A stretch of 64,000 bases of DNA, taken from assembly GCA_017558555.1 (NCBI GenBank), contig JAFYUJ010000009.1, forward strand, positions 1 to 64,000, read 5' to 3'. A program made the position numbers and the translations under genes. Shown here piece after piece: positions 1 through 8,174 of this stretch (position 1 is its first letter; each line of letters opens with the position of its first letter). The notes below the pieces were generated by a model. It had not been told where the DNA came from. It saw only the letters and a list, made by a program, of their open reading frames with translations, and searched no databases. Origin of the DNA: Akkermansia sp. (lineage in GTDB: Bacteria; Verrucomicrobiota; Verrucomicrobiia; Verrucomicrobiales; Akkermansiaceae).

Positions 1-324
1 CAGCGTATTAGCCACGCTAAAGACATTGTGATACGTTCCGGAAATCCAGATTGTACCATTGTCTTTTAGTTTTTCCCGGCACAAAGAGAGCCACTTCATA
101 TTGAAGTCATCAATTTGCTCTGGCGATGAAGCTTTGTCCCAGTCACCCTTATCCACACAAACAACTTCGCCGGATTGATAGCTAATGCCGCCGTTACTCA
201 GGAAATATGGAGGATCCGCAAAAACACAATCGAACTTAAAATCAATTTCGGGGAGCAACTCCAGACAATCCCCTTGAAGTAGAGTAAAGTCTCGATTTAA
301 CGACTTGTAAAAAGATTGAATCAT
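1..324 (-). CDS. dpnA: DpnA-like DNA adenine methyltransferase (partial, 3' end beyond window)
   Basis: N-terminal 108 residues of a beta-class N6-adenine methyltransferase; the rest lies off the left edge. The DPPYFLSNGG motif sits near residue 38, and a later segment reads GTIWISGTYH, both typical of DpnA-type enzymes that methylate GATC, including single-stranded DNA. Its ATG at 324 overlaps the stop of the upstream MutH-like gene as ATGA, so the two are probably translationally coupled. It is the fourth gene of a GATC restriction-modification operon. The family call is confident; the GATC target is inferred from its neighbours. Confidence 0.85.
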   Translation of the reverse strand, partial: MIQSFYKSLNRDFTLLQGDCLELLPEIDFKFDCVFADPPYFLSNGGISYQSGEVVCVDKGDWDKASSPEQIDDFNMKWLSLCREKLKDNGTIWISGTYHNVFSVANTL

Positions 325-1022
325 TCCTTGATGGGAGACAAATCCAAATTAGGGATAATGGCAGTATTCGTGTAGTTCTTCTTGTAATAGAACGCCCGTC
401 TTCTTGCTTTTATGGTACCACCTTTACCATCTGGGGCATCTGTTTTGTCCTGGTTATTTTTGCCTTTCGTTTTGGGTTCAAGGTATACACCCATGCTGCA
501 AGACAATTCATCTGCTCGCCCCGATTTAATGTAGTTCTGAATCTCTTCCCAATCCTTCTTGAATACCCCATTTTGTACATCATCGGGGTGATCCATGAAG
601 TAATCAACGATTACATAATCGTTTTGATTCAAAGCTTTACCATCTTTCTTAGCCAAATAAACGACCCAAAATGTTAATGCAATTTTACCTCGCAATTTAG
701 TGGTTTCCCATGTTTCTTGGGCAACCTCGACGTAGTTTATCATTTGAATGGCCGTCGGTTCCTTCGCTTTGATTTCTCCGTTCTTATTCTGCTGCAAAGG
801 AAGGATTTTGATTTCACAGCCAATTTCCGGGATATCTGCGCCATCGCGATTATTATTCTCAATACCGAGCAGTTTCTCCACGATAAGCCCCGATGCACCT
901 TTGACCATGCGGCTACGTTCAATATTCAATTCATCCTTAATTTGACCAATCGTCTTACCCTTTGAATGACTGATAATATCAAACAAAGGACGCATTTTCT
1001 CAAAAACTTTGCTACTAATCAT
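321..1022 (-). CDS. MutH/Sau3AI-family GATC endonuclease
   Basis: A 233-residue protein of MutH length. It carries the MutH/Sau3AI catalytic signature D63-x6-E70-x-K72 in GADIPEIGCEIK, with the same spacing as D70/E77/K79 of E. coli MutH. This is followed by the family's segment rich in KNGE and AKEP, and by an MINY motif. Sau3AI itself has two such domains in about 490 residues; this is a single domain, so it may dimerise or nick. It lies between a DpnII-like nuclease (upstream, about 40 bases away) and the DpnA-like methylase (4-base overlap). Restriction of unmethylated GATC is the simplest role. A mismatch-repair nicking role is possible, but mutS and mutL are not in view. Confidence 0.8.
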   Translation of the reverse strand: MISSKVFEKMRPLFDIISHSKGKTIGQIKDELNIERSRMVKGASGLIVEKLLGIENNNRDGADIPEIGCEIKILPLQQNKNGEIKAKEPTAIQMINYVEVAQETWETTKLRGKIALTFWVVYLAKKDGKALNQNDYVIVDYFMDHPDDVQNGVFKKDWEEIQNYIKSGRADELSCSMGVYLEPKTKGKNNQDKTDAPDGKGGTIKARRRAFYYKKNYTNTAIIPNLDLSPIKE

Positions 1023-1061
1023 AAGGCGCTGCTGTGATTGTATGGGTACATTGTATTTCTT

Positions 1062-1898
1062 TCAAGCCAGCTCGTTTCGCAGCTTGCTTACAAACTCACT
1101 TATGGTTGTCAAATTGTAAATGGACGGAATAGCGGCAAAAGCCTCCTGCAACTTGTTCTTTGCACTATGCCACCCCTGCCCATCCGTAATCCACACAAAC
1201 TCAAACTTGGGCAAGCTGTTGACTTTGGGTGCAACATCAGTGTATGAACGAGCCGTTTCATTCAATTTGGAACCACCTCCGGAATAGAAATTCACTTCCA
1301 TCAGATACACTTTCGAAGGTGTTGTAATGACAAAATCAAACACTTTTTGGTCAACGCCCAGCACTTGTTCCAACGCCGGATATTTACGGGAAGAGACCTG
1401 CTCTTCATACGGGATACCAGCTGCAGAAAGGATATCAGCTACGCGTTTCTCCATAATGAAGCCACTGCGATTTTTGCGAGCATTGGAATCTAATCCGGTT
1501 TCAACACCAAAGACAAAATCAACTAAATCCTTAATCTTTTGCTGACGGAACACATCTGCAAGGCCTGTTTCCTCAAGAAATTGCACCACCCCTTCCTCGC
1601 TCTCAAACAGGGAGTGAATAGGCTGTGCATTTTGAGCAGCATCTAGGAACAATTTGTTATCTTTCTTGCGAGTAGCTATCAGAATATCCATCACCTCGAA
1701 CGCTTTTTTATCGCGTTCCCAAATCTCATGCACAGCGTTGGCTATATCCGACTTACCAATCAAATAATTGAGCGTATTTAAGCTGAACGCAATTTCTGAA
1801 ACATTTTCTCCTATTTTGGTAAAATCCGAATAGAAGTCCAGACCGGCGTTGGTTTCTTTCAGTTGAGAAAGAAAAGTTTGAAAACGTGTATCACTCAT
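1062..1898 (-). CDS. dpnB: DpnII-family type II restriction endonuclease (GATC)
   Basis: About 278 residues, close to the length of DpnII. The N-terminal half is helical, with the family's TNAGLDFYSDFTKI and SLNTLNYLIG segments. The C-terminal half has a PD-(D/E)xK-like core: the region reading VFDFVITTPSKVYLMEVNFYS contains an acidic residue followed by ExN in place of ExK. DpnII enzymes cut unmethylated GATC. An ATG at 1898 overlaps the end of the Dam-like methylase by 8 bases; a GTG at 1901 is also possible. Being behind the methylase in the same operon lets the methylase accumulate first. Confidence 0.85.
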   Translation of the reverse strand: MSDTRFQTFLSQLKETNAGLDFYSDFTKIGENVSEIAFSLNTLNYLIGKSDIANAVHEIWERDKKAFEVMDILIATRKKDNKLFLDAAQNAQPIHSLFESEEGVVQFLEETGLADVFRQQKIKDLVDFVFGVETGLDSNARKNRSGFIMEKRVADILSAAGIPYEEQVSSRKYPALEQVLGVDQKVFDFVITTPSKVYLMEVNFYSGGGSKLNETARSYTDVAPKVNSLPKFEFVWITDGQGWHSAKNKLQEAFAAIPSIYNLTTISEFVSKLRNELA

Positions 1899-2850
1899 CA
1901 CTTAAAAGTATTGAAAGTTCCAGTTCTTGCGATGACTCAGCCGCATACAGACAAGGACTTGGTCTTTTGAAGTTGCGCACCACAATCTCTGTCAATTTAC
2001 CTCGTTTCGAAGGATTGGAATTGATACTGCGGCTTGCCCACACTCTATCTATGAAATACCTAGAATACAAAACATCAAAAAAAGCATCGGCTTCATCCTT
2101 TGCTTTGCAATCTGAATTGCTCAACATAAAGTATGCGCCTGTTGCATCCAACTTATCACAGAAGTGCTTAAGACGAATCTGAGCCGCATCATTAAAATCC
2201 TCCTTGCTGTAGCTATTGAAGCTAGATGTATTACTGAGAGGCCGGTAAGGCGGGTCAAGGTAAAACAGGGTATTGCCTTGAATCCACTTGTATGTTTCCT
2301 CAAAATCGCCCGTCAATATCTCCACATTCTGAAGGAGCTTGCTGTCGGCCAAAATAACCTCCTCGTTGCAGAAGGTGGGCTTCTTATAATCGCCAAATGG
2401 GACATTGAAACCACCATGGCGGTTCACGCGATACAAGCCATTGTAACAAGTGCGATTAATAAAAAAAAGAAGCGTTGTATTTTCAACCGCAGAAAGCGTT
2501 TTCGTGTTGAATTCATCGCGTTTGCGGTAATAAAAATCACTTTTTGCCTCTTGGTTTTCTAAACTATCGTACTCTTTCTGTATCTCTTTCAAGGAAGCTA
2601 TCAACTGTTCCGGTTCATCGCGCACAGTCTTGTAGCAAGTTGTCAAATCGGGATTGATGTCATTGATGACAGCTTTTTTGATGTTGGGGTAATGACTCAG
2701 CAAGTGAAAGAGCATTGCTCCGCCCCCCACGAACGGCTCAATGTAGGTCACATCGTCCCACGCACGGAAATTGCCAGGCAACAATGTCTCCAACTGACTT
2801 ATCAGCTGTCCTTTTCCTCCGACCCACTTAATGAACGGCTTTGCTGTCAT
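1891..2850 (-). CDS. dpnM: Dam/DpnM-family DNA adenine methyltransferase (GATC)
   Basis: A 319-residue alpha-class N6-adenine methyltransferase. The start has the Dam-type KWVGGKGQL segment, the SAM-binding motif is EPFVGGG at residues 38-44, and the catalytic motif is DPPY at 199-202. It should methylate adenine in GATC and protect the host from the two nucleases encoded downstream. It is the first gene of the operon and has its own promoter about 20 bases upstream, with a GATC site inside the spacer. Codon use and base composition here are more AT-rich than in the housekeeping genes that follow, consistent with horizontal transfer. Confidence 0.92.
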   Translation of the reverse strand: MTAKPFIKWVGGKGQLISQLETLLPGNFRAWDDVTYIEPFVGGGAMLFHLLSHYPNIKKAVINDINPDLTTCYKTVRDEPEQLIASLKEIQKEYDSLENQEAKSDFYYRKRDEFNTKTLSAVENTTLLFFINRTCYNGLYRVNRHGGFNVPFGDYKKPTFCNEEVILADSKLLQNVEILTGDFEETYKWIQGNTLFYLDPPYRPLSNTSSFNSYSKEDFNDAAQIRLKHFCDKLDATGAYFMLSNSDCKAKDEADAFFDVLYSRYFIDRVWASRSINSNPSKRGKLTEIVVRNFKRPSPCLYAAESSQELELSILLSDE

Positions 2851-2869
2851 GTTCCCAAAATAAATGAAA

Positions 2870-2897
2870 ATGATATATTTTGATCACATGCTACCAA
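2870..2897 (-). promoter_or_regulatory. Putative promoter of the GATC R-M operon, with a GATC in the spacer
   Basis: Reading the minus strand, TTGGTA is followed by 16 bases and TATCAT, 19 bases before the methylase ATG. A GATC site (2882-2885) lies in the spacer, so methylation could modulate expression of the operon. Confidence 0.45.
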
Positions 2898-2943
2898 AAA
2901 AGGGCACCAAATCAAGCCAAAGCGGCGGCAATGGCTATTTTTC

Positions 2944-4260
2944 TCACATACCCGGGGCGCAGCCGAAGAGGGAGGCGTAGGTTTGGAGGGCGAAGGAGTC
3001 GGTCATGCCGGAGATGTAGTCGACCACGTGGGCGAAGCGGGAGTCTTGGGTGGCGGAGTCATCATCGGAGGCGTGGAGGATGGGGCCGATTTTCTTGCCG
3101 AGCTCTCCGGAGGGGGAATGAACCCACTCCATGAAAAGCTCCATGAGGCGGCGGACGATATTGAAGCCGGTGATTTCGACCTTAAGGACACTCTCGTGGG
3201 AGTAGATTTGGCGGAAGGAGAAGCGGCGCACCTCATTATAAGGCGTGGCGAGGGTGGAGGCATCCATGAGCCCCTGCTCCAGCTCGCCGTGCATGATCGC
3301 CTCGTAGTGGGCGCGGAGGGAATCCCGCAGGGCGGCAATGCAGCTGCCTACGGTGATGGCGCGAGCCATGCGCATGGCGGCATGGCAGCCGCGGGCGGCG
3401 GCTTCATCGCGGATGGCGGCTTGCTTGCCTTCGGAGAGATCGCCAAGCTTGCAGAGTTGCTCCAGGGCTTGGTCGTAGGAAAGGATGTGGGAGACGTAGG
3501 CATCTTCCACATCGGCCACGAGGTAGCTCACATCGTCCGCCGCCTCCATGAGGAAGGCGAGCGGGTGGCGAGCCCACACACCGGGAGCCAGGGAAAGGAG
3601 CCCGCAGGCCTCTGCCACGCGGGCAAAGGCGGGCACGTCTTCCTCTGCCAGACCGAATTTGCCCTTGGTACCATAGCGCATGAGCCCGGAGGCTTTGATG
3701 GCGGCGGCGCTGCAAGGGTATTTGGAGAAGGCACCGAGGGTAGCAAAGGTGAGGTCCAGACCACAACCACGGATGGGGTCGCAGGTGCGGGTGAGCAAGC
3801 GGAAGCCCTGGGCGTTGCCCTCGAAACGGAAATGGCGCATGCACTCGGGCACGGGCAGGCCTTTGCGCTCCATCTCCGCCACGGAGAGGGAGACGGCTTC
3901 CTCGATGGCCTTTTCTCCGGAATGCCCGAAGGGAGGGTTGCCGATATCATGGGCGAGGCATGCCGTCGCCACAATATCAGTCATTTTGATGCCCTCTCTC
4001 AAGGGGAGTTCGCCCCGATCATCGGCAATGAAAGCCATTTCCTCTGCAAGCGTGCGGCCCACGTTGGCCACTTCCAAACTATGCGTAAGGCGGGTACGCA
4101 CGTAGTCATTGCGCCCCAGGGGGAACACCTGCGTCTTGTCCTGCATACGACGAAAGGCGCTGGAATACAAGACGCGCCCATAATCCTGATTAAACGGAGA
4201 GCGGGAAGCGTTATTGGCATCACTCAAACGAGATGAACAAAGCAGCGATTTCCAAATCAT
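2944..4260 (-). CDS. dgt: Deoxyguanosinetriphosphate triphosphohydrolase (dGTPase-like HD protein)
   Basis: A 438-residue HD-superfamily dNTP triphosphohydrolase, which hydrolyses dGTP or other dNTPs to the nucleoside and triphosphate. Visible family features are the N-terminal segment with RSPFNQDYGRVLYSSAFRR, the first metal-site histidine in LTHSLEVANVGR, the HD pair in CLAHDIGNPPFGHSGE, and a later DDVSYLVADVED. ATG at 4260 is preferred over an in-frame TTG at 4266. It lies downstream of the four-helix-bundle gene and next to the R-M island. Enzymes of this family tune dNTP pools, and some act against phage; here its proximity to a defence island may be coincidence. Confidence 0.9.
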   Translation of the reverse strand: MIWKSLLCSSRLSDANNASRSPFNQDYGRVLYSSAFRRMQDKTQVFPLGRNDYVRTRLTHSLEVANVGRTLAEEMAFIADDRGELPLREGIKMTDIVATACLAHDIGNPPFGHSGEKAIEEAVSLSVAEMERKGLPVPECMRHFRFEGNAQGFRLLTRTCDPIRGCGLDLTFATLGAFSKYPCSAAAIKASGLMRYGTKGKFGLAEEDVPAFARVAEACGLLSLAPGVWARHPLAFLMEAADDVSYLVADVEDAYVSHILSYDQALEQLCKLGDLSEGKQAAIRDEAAARGCHAAMRMARAITVGSCIAALRDSLRAHYEAIMHGELEQGLMDASTLATPYNEVRRFSFRQIYSHESVLKVEITGFNIVRRLMELFMEWVHSPSGELGKKIGPILHASDDDSATQDSRFAHVVDYISGMTDSFALQTYASLFGCAPGM

Positions 4261-4269
4261 AGGCAAGCA

Positions 4270-4303
4270 AAAGTTGAAAGTTGGAAGGTGAAAGTTGGAA
4301 GTG
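4270..4303. repeat. Short AAAGTTG-type tandem repeat
   Basis: Three successive copies of AAAGTTG, the last two extended by GAAGGTG and GAAGTG, fill the gap between the stop of the four-helix-bundle gene and the dgt start. They read as AACTTTC-type repeats on the coding strand. Confidence 0.6.
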
Positions 4304-4308
4304 TAGAG

Positions 4309-4680
4309 TTAGCCGCGCCGTTGGCGCGGAGACGCAGAGAGACGAGCCGTCTTAGTAGAAGCGGTAAAAATGGCGACCAGCTCTTCACTTTCCATCATTA
4401 GGTTTTTCAGTTGGCTTTCAGGAACGAGCTCGGCTTTTACCAGTAATTGCAACCAATAGAGGGTTTCGGCAGCTTCGCTCTCACATATTTTAAGTTTTGC
4501 AGCAAAATCCGCAGAGGATTGAGCATGGCTGGCCTCTCGATAGTTGGCACCGATAGAAGTAGCGCTACGCATGAGCTGTTTTGCGATAACCTCTTCCGCC
4601 ACTCCCCGGGGCAACGATTTTACCAACTTCACGACGCGCACCGCGAAGAGCATCGTTCTCTCATGTAAAGGTGTAGACAT
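4309..4680 (-). CDS. Four-helix-bundle protein (S23 / intervening-sequence protein family)
   Basis: About 123 residues, all predicted helical. It has the diagnostic core of the S23/IVP family: QLMRSATSIGANYREA followed by AKLKICESEAAETLYWLQLL. Members form small pentamer-like helical bundles; some are encoded in 23S rRNA insertions and others sit next to diversity-generating retroelements as accessory (Avd) proteins. No reverse transcriptase or variable repeat is nearby, so its role here is unknown. ATG at 4680 (MSTPLHE) is chosen over an ATG 24 bases upstream because it aligns with the family start. It lies 20 bases after dciA and before the AAAGTTG repeats. Confidence 0.85.
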   Translation of the reverse strand: MSTPLHERTMLFAVRVVKLVKSLPRGVAEEVIAKQLMRSATSIGANYREASHAQSSADFAAKLKICESEAAETLYWLQLLVKAELVPESQLKNLMMESEELVAIFTASTKTARLSASPRQRRG

Positions 4681-4700
4681 AGCGAAACATGAAACAGGTA

Positions 4701-5207
4701 TCACCCATGGGCGATGCGGACGGTGCGGACGCAGCCCTCCCCCAAAGAAGCGTTGAGCGCGCGAATGATTTGCGGGCGCAGGCGCTGCAGTTCGAAGCGC
4801 ACAGCGGGGTGCGAGGTACGCACAATGGCTGTTTTTTTATCAATGGAAATCAACTGCGCCTGGGTGGCCAGGAAGGGGCTCACGGCCTTTTGCCAGGCGG
4901 AGCTGAGGATGTCGGGGGCAAAATCGCTTTCTCGGATGTCCAGCTTGGTCACCAGCTCCGCGAGGATGCTGTCCATATCCCGCAGATTAGCACGCACGGG
5001 CAAGCCGGGGGCGGCGCCAAAGAAATCGGCCAACGCTTGGGCGCGATGTTCTTCTGCGGCGGTTTGCACGCGCACGGGGCGCACAGAACCATCCGCAAAG
5101 GTCTCCTGACGGAACAGGGGGCGAGACTCCGCCGCCGGCAATGGAGCGGCCGCTTCTGCGGGCACCACAACCGTTGTCTTGCGTTTTCTGCGGGGAGCTG
5201 TAGCCAT
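4701..5207 (-). CDS. dciA: DciA-family (DUF721) helicase-loading protein
   Basis: A 168-residue protein with a basic, low-complexity N-terminus and a C-terminal DUF721 domain. The domain is recognisable from SSAWQKAVSPFLATQAQLISIDKKT followed by a SHPAVRFELQRLRPQIIRALN segment. DciA proteins assist DnaB helicase loading in bacteria that lack DnaC or DnaI. It is followed 20 bases later by the four-helix-bundle gene and preceded by the ferredoxin gene, with a likely terminator between. The assignment rests on domain pattern; the function is by family. Confidence 0.75.
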   Translation of the reverse strand: MATAPRRKRKTTVVVPAEAAAPLPAAESRPLFRQETFADGSVRPVRVQTAAEEHRAQALADFFGAAPGLPVRANLRDMDSILAELVTKLDIRESDFAPDILSSAWQKAVSPFLATQAQLISIDKKTAIVRTSHPAVRFELQRLRPQIIRALNASLGEGCVRTVRIAHG

Positions 5208-5217
5208 ATAAAGAGAA

Positions 5218-5251
5218 GACCCGGTGGCGGTCAGGACACACCACCCGGGTC
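5218..5251 (-). terminator. Putative terminator after the ferredoxin gene
   Basis: An inverted repeat GACCCGG..TGG / CCACCCGGGTC with one bulge, followed on the minus strand by a TTCTCTTTAT tract. It lies between the ferredoxin stop and the dciA start. Confidence 0.5.
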
Positions 5252-5279
5252 AACAAGTTTTGAGTGATTGCCGGCAGCT

Positions 5280-5513
5280 TTACTCGCCGTCGTCGCCGAT
5301 GGCCTGCACGGGGCAGCCTTCCATGGCTTCCACGCAAAGAGCTACCTCAGCATCAGTCTCGGGCTGCTTGGAGACGTAGGACACGCCTTCGTCATCGTCG
5401 CGGGAGAAGAAATCGGGAGCGGAATCGCGGCAAAGGTCGCAGTCGATGCAGTTGCTGTCAACATAGAACTTGCCGGGAACATTCTTTTCAGTTTTTTCGT
5501 CGATATCAGCCAT
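5280..5513 (-). CDS. Small 4Fe-4S ferredoxin
   Basis: A 77-residue acidic ferredoxin with one cluster-binding set: CIDCDLC in the N-terminal half and C-x6-CP (CVEAMEGCP) in the C-terminal half. That supplies four cysteines for a single 4Fe-4S cluster, as in monocluster ferredoxins related to the Thermotoga/Desulfovibrio type. It would be a cytoplasmic low-potential electron carrier. It appears monocistronic, followed by a hairpin terminator. The partner enzymes are not identifiable from the neighbourhood. Confidence 0.85.
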   Translation of the reverse strand: MADIDEKTEKNVPGKFYVDSNCIDCDLCRDSAPDFFSRDDDEGVSYVSKQPETDAEVALCVEAMEGCPVQAIGDDGE

Positions 5514-5583
5514 AATGTGTATGGGGTATTACTTGCCCACCCTTATTTTTTACTTATTTTTGCGAGAATGCAACCCTTTTTTG

Positions 5584-5612
5584 TTGCAACGGGGCATTTT
5601 TCAGTTCAAAAT
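5584..5612 (+). promoter_or_regulatory. Leaderless-type promoter (TTGCAA-N17-CAAAAT-N6-ATG)
   Basis: TTGCAA at 5584-5589, a 17-base spacer and CAAAAT at 5607-5612. The start codon at 5619 comes six bases after the -10 hexamer, so transcription should begin at or next to the ATG. Confidence 0.6.
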
Positions 5613-5618
5613 AGGGTC

Positions 5619-6215
5619 ATGCAAGCACAGGACGAGCCTCAAAGCACAAAAACGAAGCCCCGATTCCGTATCAGCAACCTCATTTGGGGCGGCGTGTTCG
5701 GCGTGATGATGCTGGGGCTGGCCGGTTTTGGCGCCTACGTGTACCGCCATGTCCCCACCTCCGATTGGCGCGTGAGCCGCATCGACACGCCATGGAGAGC
5801 AACCGGTGTCGAGGTGGAAGAAGCGGAGGCATTCTGGCGCAACTCTGCCGGGCATACGCGCATGGAGCTGCGCGCGGCGTACTACCCTGTCATACGCCTC
5901 AAGCTGGGAGCTTGCGAGGGGAGCGGCAATCTCATCATCCGCTTTGCAGATGCCTCGGGCGTGCAAATGGGCGAAATGGTATCCATCGCCTACAGCAAGG
6001 GAGCCTTTCATCCCAGCCGCGATACCAATGTACACACCGAGGGGAATATGGCCGAGGCCTATATTGAAACCGGATTCCCCGCGGCAGATGATTTCCTGGT
6101 GCACAAGTTCACAGAATCGGCGCCGCTGTGGCGCGTCTATGTGTTGAACCGCCCGGCCGGCACCTACGATGAACAATACATGGGCTACACCGCCATCCTG
6201 CCCGAGGAACAATAA
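5619..6215 (+). CDS. Hypothetical membrane-anchored protein
   Basis: A 198-residue protein not recognised by name. Residues 1-17 are hydrophilic and charged. One transmembrane segment follows (about 20-42, LIWGGVFGVMMLGLAGFGAYVY), and the rest should be periplasmic. The soluble part is mixed and beta-rich, with RLKLGACEGSGNLIIRFADASG in mid-protein. It precedes lnt by 9 bases in the same direction, so the two are probably co-transcribed. The start is chosen at 5619 because it follows a well-formed promoter; the open frame extends further upstream, but antisense to the ferredoxin gene. Confidence 0.7.
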   Translation: MQAQDEPQSTKTKPRFRISNLIWGGVFGVMMLGLAGFGAYVYRHVPTSDWRVSRIDTPWRATGVEVEEAEAFWRNSAGHTRMELRAAYYPVIRLKLGACEGSGNLIIRFADASGVQMGEMVSIAYSKGAFHPSRDTNVHTEGNMAEAYIETGFPAADDFLVHKFTESAPLWRVYVLNRPAGTYDEQYMGYTAILPEEQ

Positions 6216-6224
6216 CCCCACGAT

Positions 6225-8150
6225 ATGCACCCAGCCACCATGAGTGATAAGCACACACAAGAAGCCACAGCCTTACCGACTCCTCCAAAAACACGCCAAT
6301 GGGCCTGGTACTGGCGGGCCCTGGTAAGCCTGCTGGGCGGCGCAGTGATGGCTCTGGCCTATGAGCCGTACGATTTGAGCGAACTGGTGTGGGTGGGGCT
6401 GCTGCCGCTGCTGAGTGTACTGTGGATGGGCCGCGTAAGCAAGAAAGCAGCTTTTACCTATGGTTGGCTGTATGGCATGGGGTGGTACTGTGTAAGCTTT
6501 TGGTGGATTCACAATGTGGGGCGCGTGTTCTACATTCCCCTGCCCGTGTTCCTGCTGGTGGCCTTTTTCCCGTTGATGATGGTGTATTCCTGCTTGCTGG
6601 GTCTGTGGGCGGTGCTGGCCTCCAGCCTGCTAAAACCAGCATTGCAGCCGGGGCCGAATACAGATGGCATGAGCGCAGAAGCCCGCAAGCAAGCATGGCA
6701 CAGCTGGTCGGTGGGGGATTTGCTCTCCACGGTGCGCAGCGCCATCGGCTGCGCGGCTCTCTGGGTGTGTATCGAGTGGTTGAGAGCCAACGGCACGCTG
6801 GGCTTCAGCTGGAATAGCCTGGGTATGGCGCTGTACAATGGGCTTGCCTTTGCTCAATGGGCAGAGTTTGTGGGCACGGCGGCGCTGTCTTTCATTCCGG
6901 TCTTCACGGCTGTCATCCTCTGGGGGGCTTTCCGCCGCAGCGTGATGCACTTCAAGGGGGCCGGGCGCGCCAATCGTCCGTGGGATTTCTACGGCTGCAT
7001 CATTCTGCTGTTCCTTTTATTCTCCGGCGGTATGGCTTTGTCTGCCGCGCATTCTGCCAGCCGACTGACCAAAAAGCCGGGGGTGTATACCCTGCCGGTG
7101 ATGGCGGTGCAGATAAATCAGGACCAGACAACGCGCATCCGGAACGGCGGGACCTACCTCTATGGTGTATACCTGCGCGCCACCAAAAGTGCTTTTGACA
7201 GCATCCAGCAGGAAACGGCCAAACTGGCTATGCAGCATCCCGACGTTGGCATCACCCAACGTCTGCCCCTCTGGGTCGTGTGGCCGGAAAGCGCCATGGC
7301 CTGCCCCATCTGGCGCAACACAGCCACCGGTACCCTGGAACCCGATGCCGCCACCTGCAATCTCTTCTTCAACCCCGAAGCAGGCTTGCCCAAGGTGCGC
7401 CAGTTGGTGCGAGAGATGGGCGGGCAGGATTTTGTCCTCTTCACCGGGGTGGACGAATGGCGCCTGGAGCTCAACCCGCAGAACCAAGGTCTGGAACCCC
7501 ATGGCATGTTCAATTCCATGGCCTGCATCACCGGCGGATTTGAAAGTATTTTCACCGTTTCCAAGCAGCACCTTATGCCCTTTGGGGAGTACATCCCCCT
7601 GGCTGATTCCATAGACTGGATTAACTCCACCTACACCGAAATCACCGGCACACAGGTGGGAGATGGCATTCGCCCCGGCGTAGGTGATGAGCCCATGACC
7701 GTGCCTGTACCCGGCACGGATAAGACGATTGGTGTCATCCCGGCTATTTGCTATGAAGATACCGTGGGCCGCTTGCTGACCAAGTTTGCGCGCCCGGGGG
7801 CGCAGGTCATTGTCAACGTGAGCAATGATGGTTGGTTCCTGGATTCGGCCTGTGGTGTGCAGCAAGCCCGCAACGCAGCATTCCGCTGCATTGAGCTGCG
7901 CCGCCCCATGGTACGCGCCGCCAACATGGGCGTGTGCTGCGCTATCGCCCCCAACGGAGCCGTAATGGATGCTTTGCTGGCCGCTGATGGCACTCCTCAT
8001 CTGCCTGGCTACAGCTACGCAGAACTCCCCATCGACCCACACGCCGGGCTCACGCTCTACGCGCTCCTGGGTGACTGGGCCGTGGCCGTCTGCGCGCTGA
8101 TAGTGCTTGTGCTTTGTCTGCGCGCCCTTCTGCGCCGCCGCAAGGGCTGA
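6225..8150 (+). CDS. lnt: Apolipoprotein N-acyltransferase
   Basis: A 641-residue inner-membrane enzyme that transfers the third acyl chain to the N-terminal cysteine of lipoproteins. The N-terminal half holds about six membrane segments (roughly residues 30-270). A periplasmic nitrilase domain follows, with the catalytic triad visible as E355 (VVWPES), K447 (SKQHLMPFGEYIP) and C509 (AICYED). A last membrane helix lies near the C-terminus, ending in RALLRRRKG. It is longer than the usual 510 residues, mainly through loops in the membrane half and around residues 130-160. An internal ATG at 6240 is an alternative start. Its substrates would include the lipoproteins encoded at 38668 and 39556. 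Confidence 0.92.
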   Translation: MHPATMSDKHTQEATALPTPPKTRQWAWYWRALVSLLGGAVMALAYEPYDLSELVWVGLLPLLSVLWMGRVSKKAAFTYGWLYGMGWYCVSFWWIHNVGRVFYIPLPVFLLVAFFPLMMVYSCLLGLWAVLASSLLKPALQPGPNTDGMSAEARKQAWHSWSVGDLLSTVRSAIGCAALWVCIEWLRANGTLGFSWNSLGMALYNGLAFAQWAEFVGTAALSFIPVFTAVILWGAFRRSVMHFKGAGRANRPWDFYGCIILLFLLFSGGMALSAAHSASRLTKKPGVYTLPVMAVQINQDQTTRIRNGGTYLYGVYLRATKSAFDSIQQETAKLAMQHPDVGITQRLPLWVVWPESAMACPIWRNTATGTLEPDAATCNLFFNPEAGLPKVRQLVREMGGQDFVLFTGVDEWRLELNPQNQGLEPHGMFNSMACITGGFESIFTVSKQHLMPFGEYIPLADSIDWINSTYTEITGTQVGDGIRPGVGDEPMTVPVPGTDKTIGVIPAICYEDTVGRLLTKFARPGAQVIVNVSNDGWFLDSACGVQQARNAAFRCIELRRPMVRAANMGVCCAIAPNGAVMDALLAADGTPHLPGYSYAELPIDPHAGLTLYALLGDWAVAVCALIVLVLCLRALLRRRKG

Positions 8151-8174
8151 TTAAGCTAAAACAGATTAAAAGAA

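Noticed and set aside
321..2850. Reading the Dam-MutH pair as a methyl-directed mismatch repair set
   Set aside because: The DpnII-like nuclease and DpnA-like methylase in the same operon point to restriction-modification. mutS and mutL are absent from the window, so this stays only an alternative.
1..2943. Mobile element carrying the R-M genes
   Set aside because: No transposase, integrase, tRNA or flanking repeats are visible. Transfer is suggested only by base composition.
2983..4236. A 417-codon open frame antisense to dgt
   Set aside because: The dgt frame has HD-domain metal motifs; the opposite frame is Gly/His-rich without any domain.
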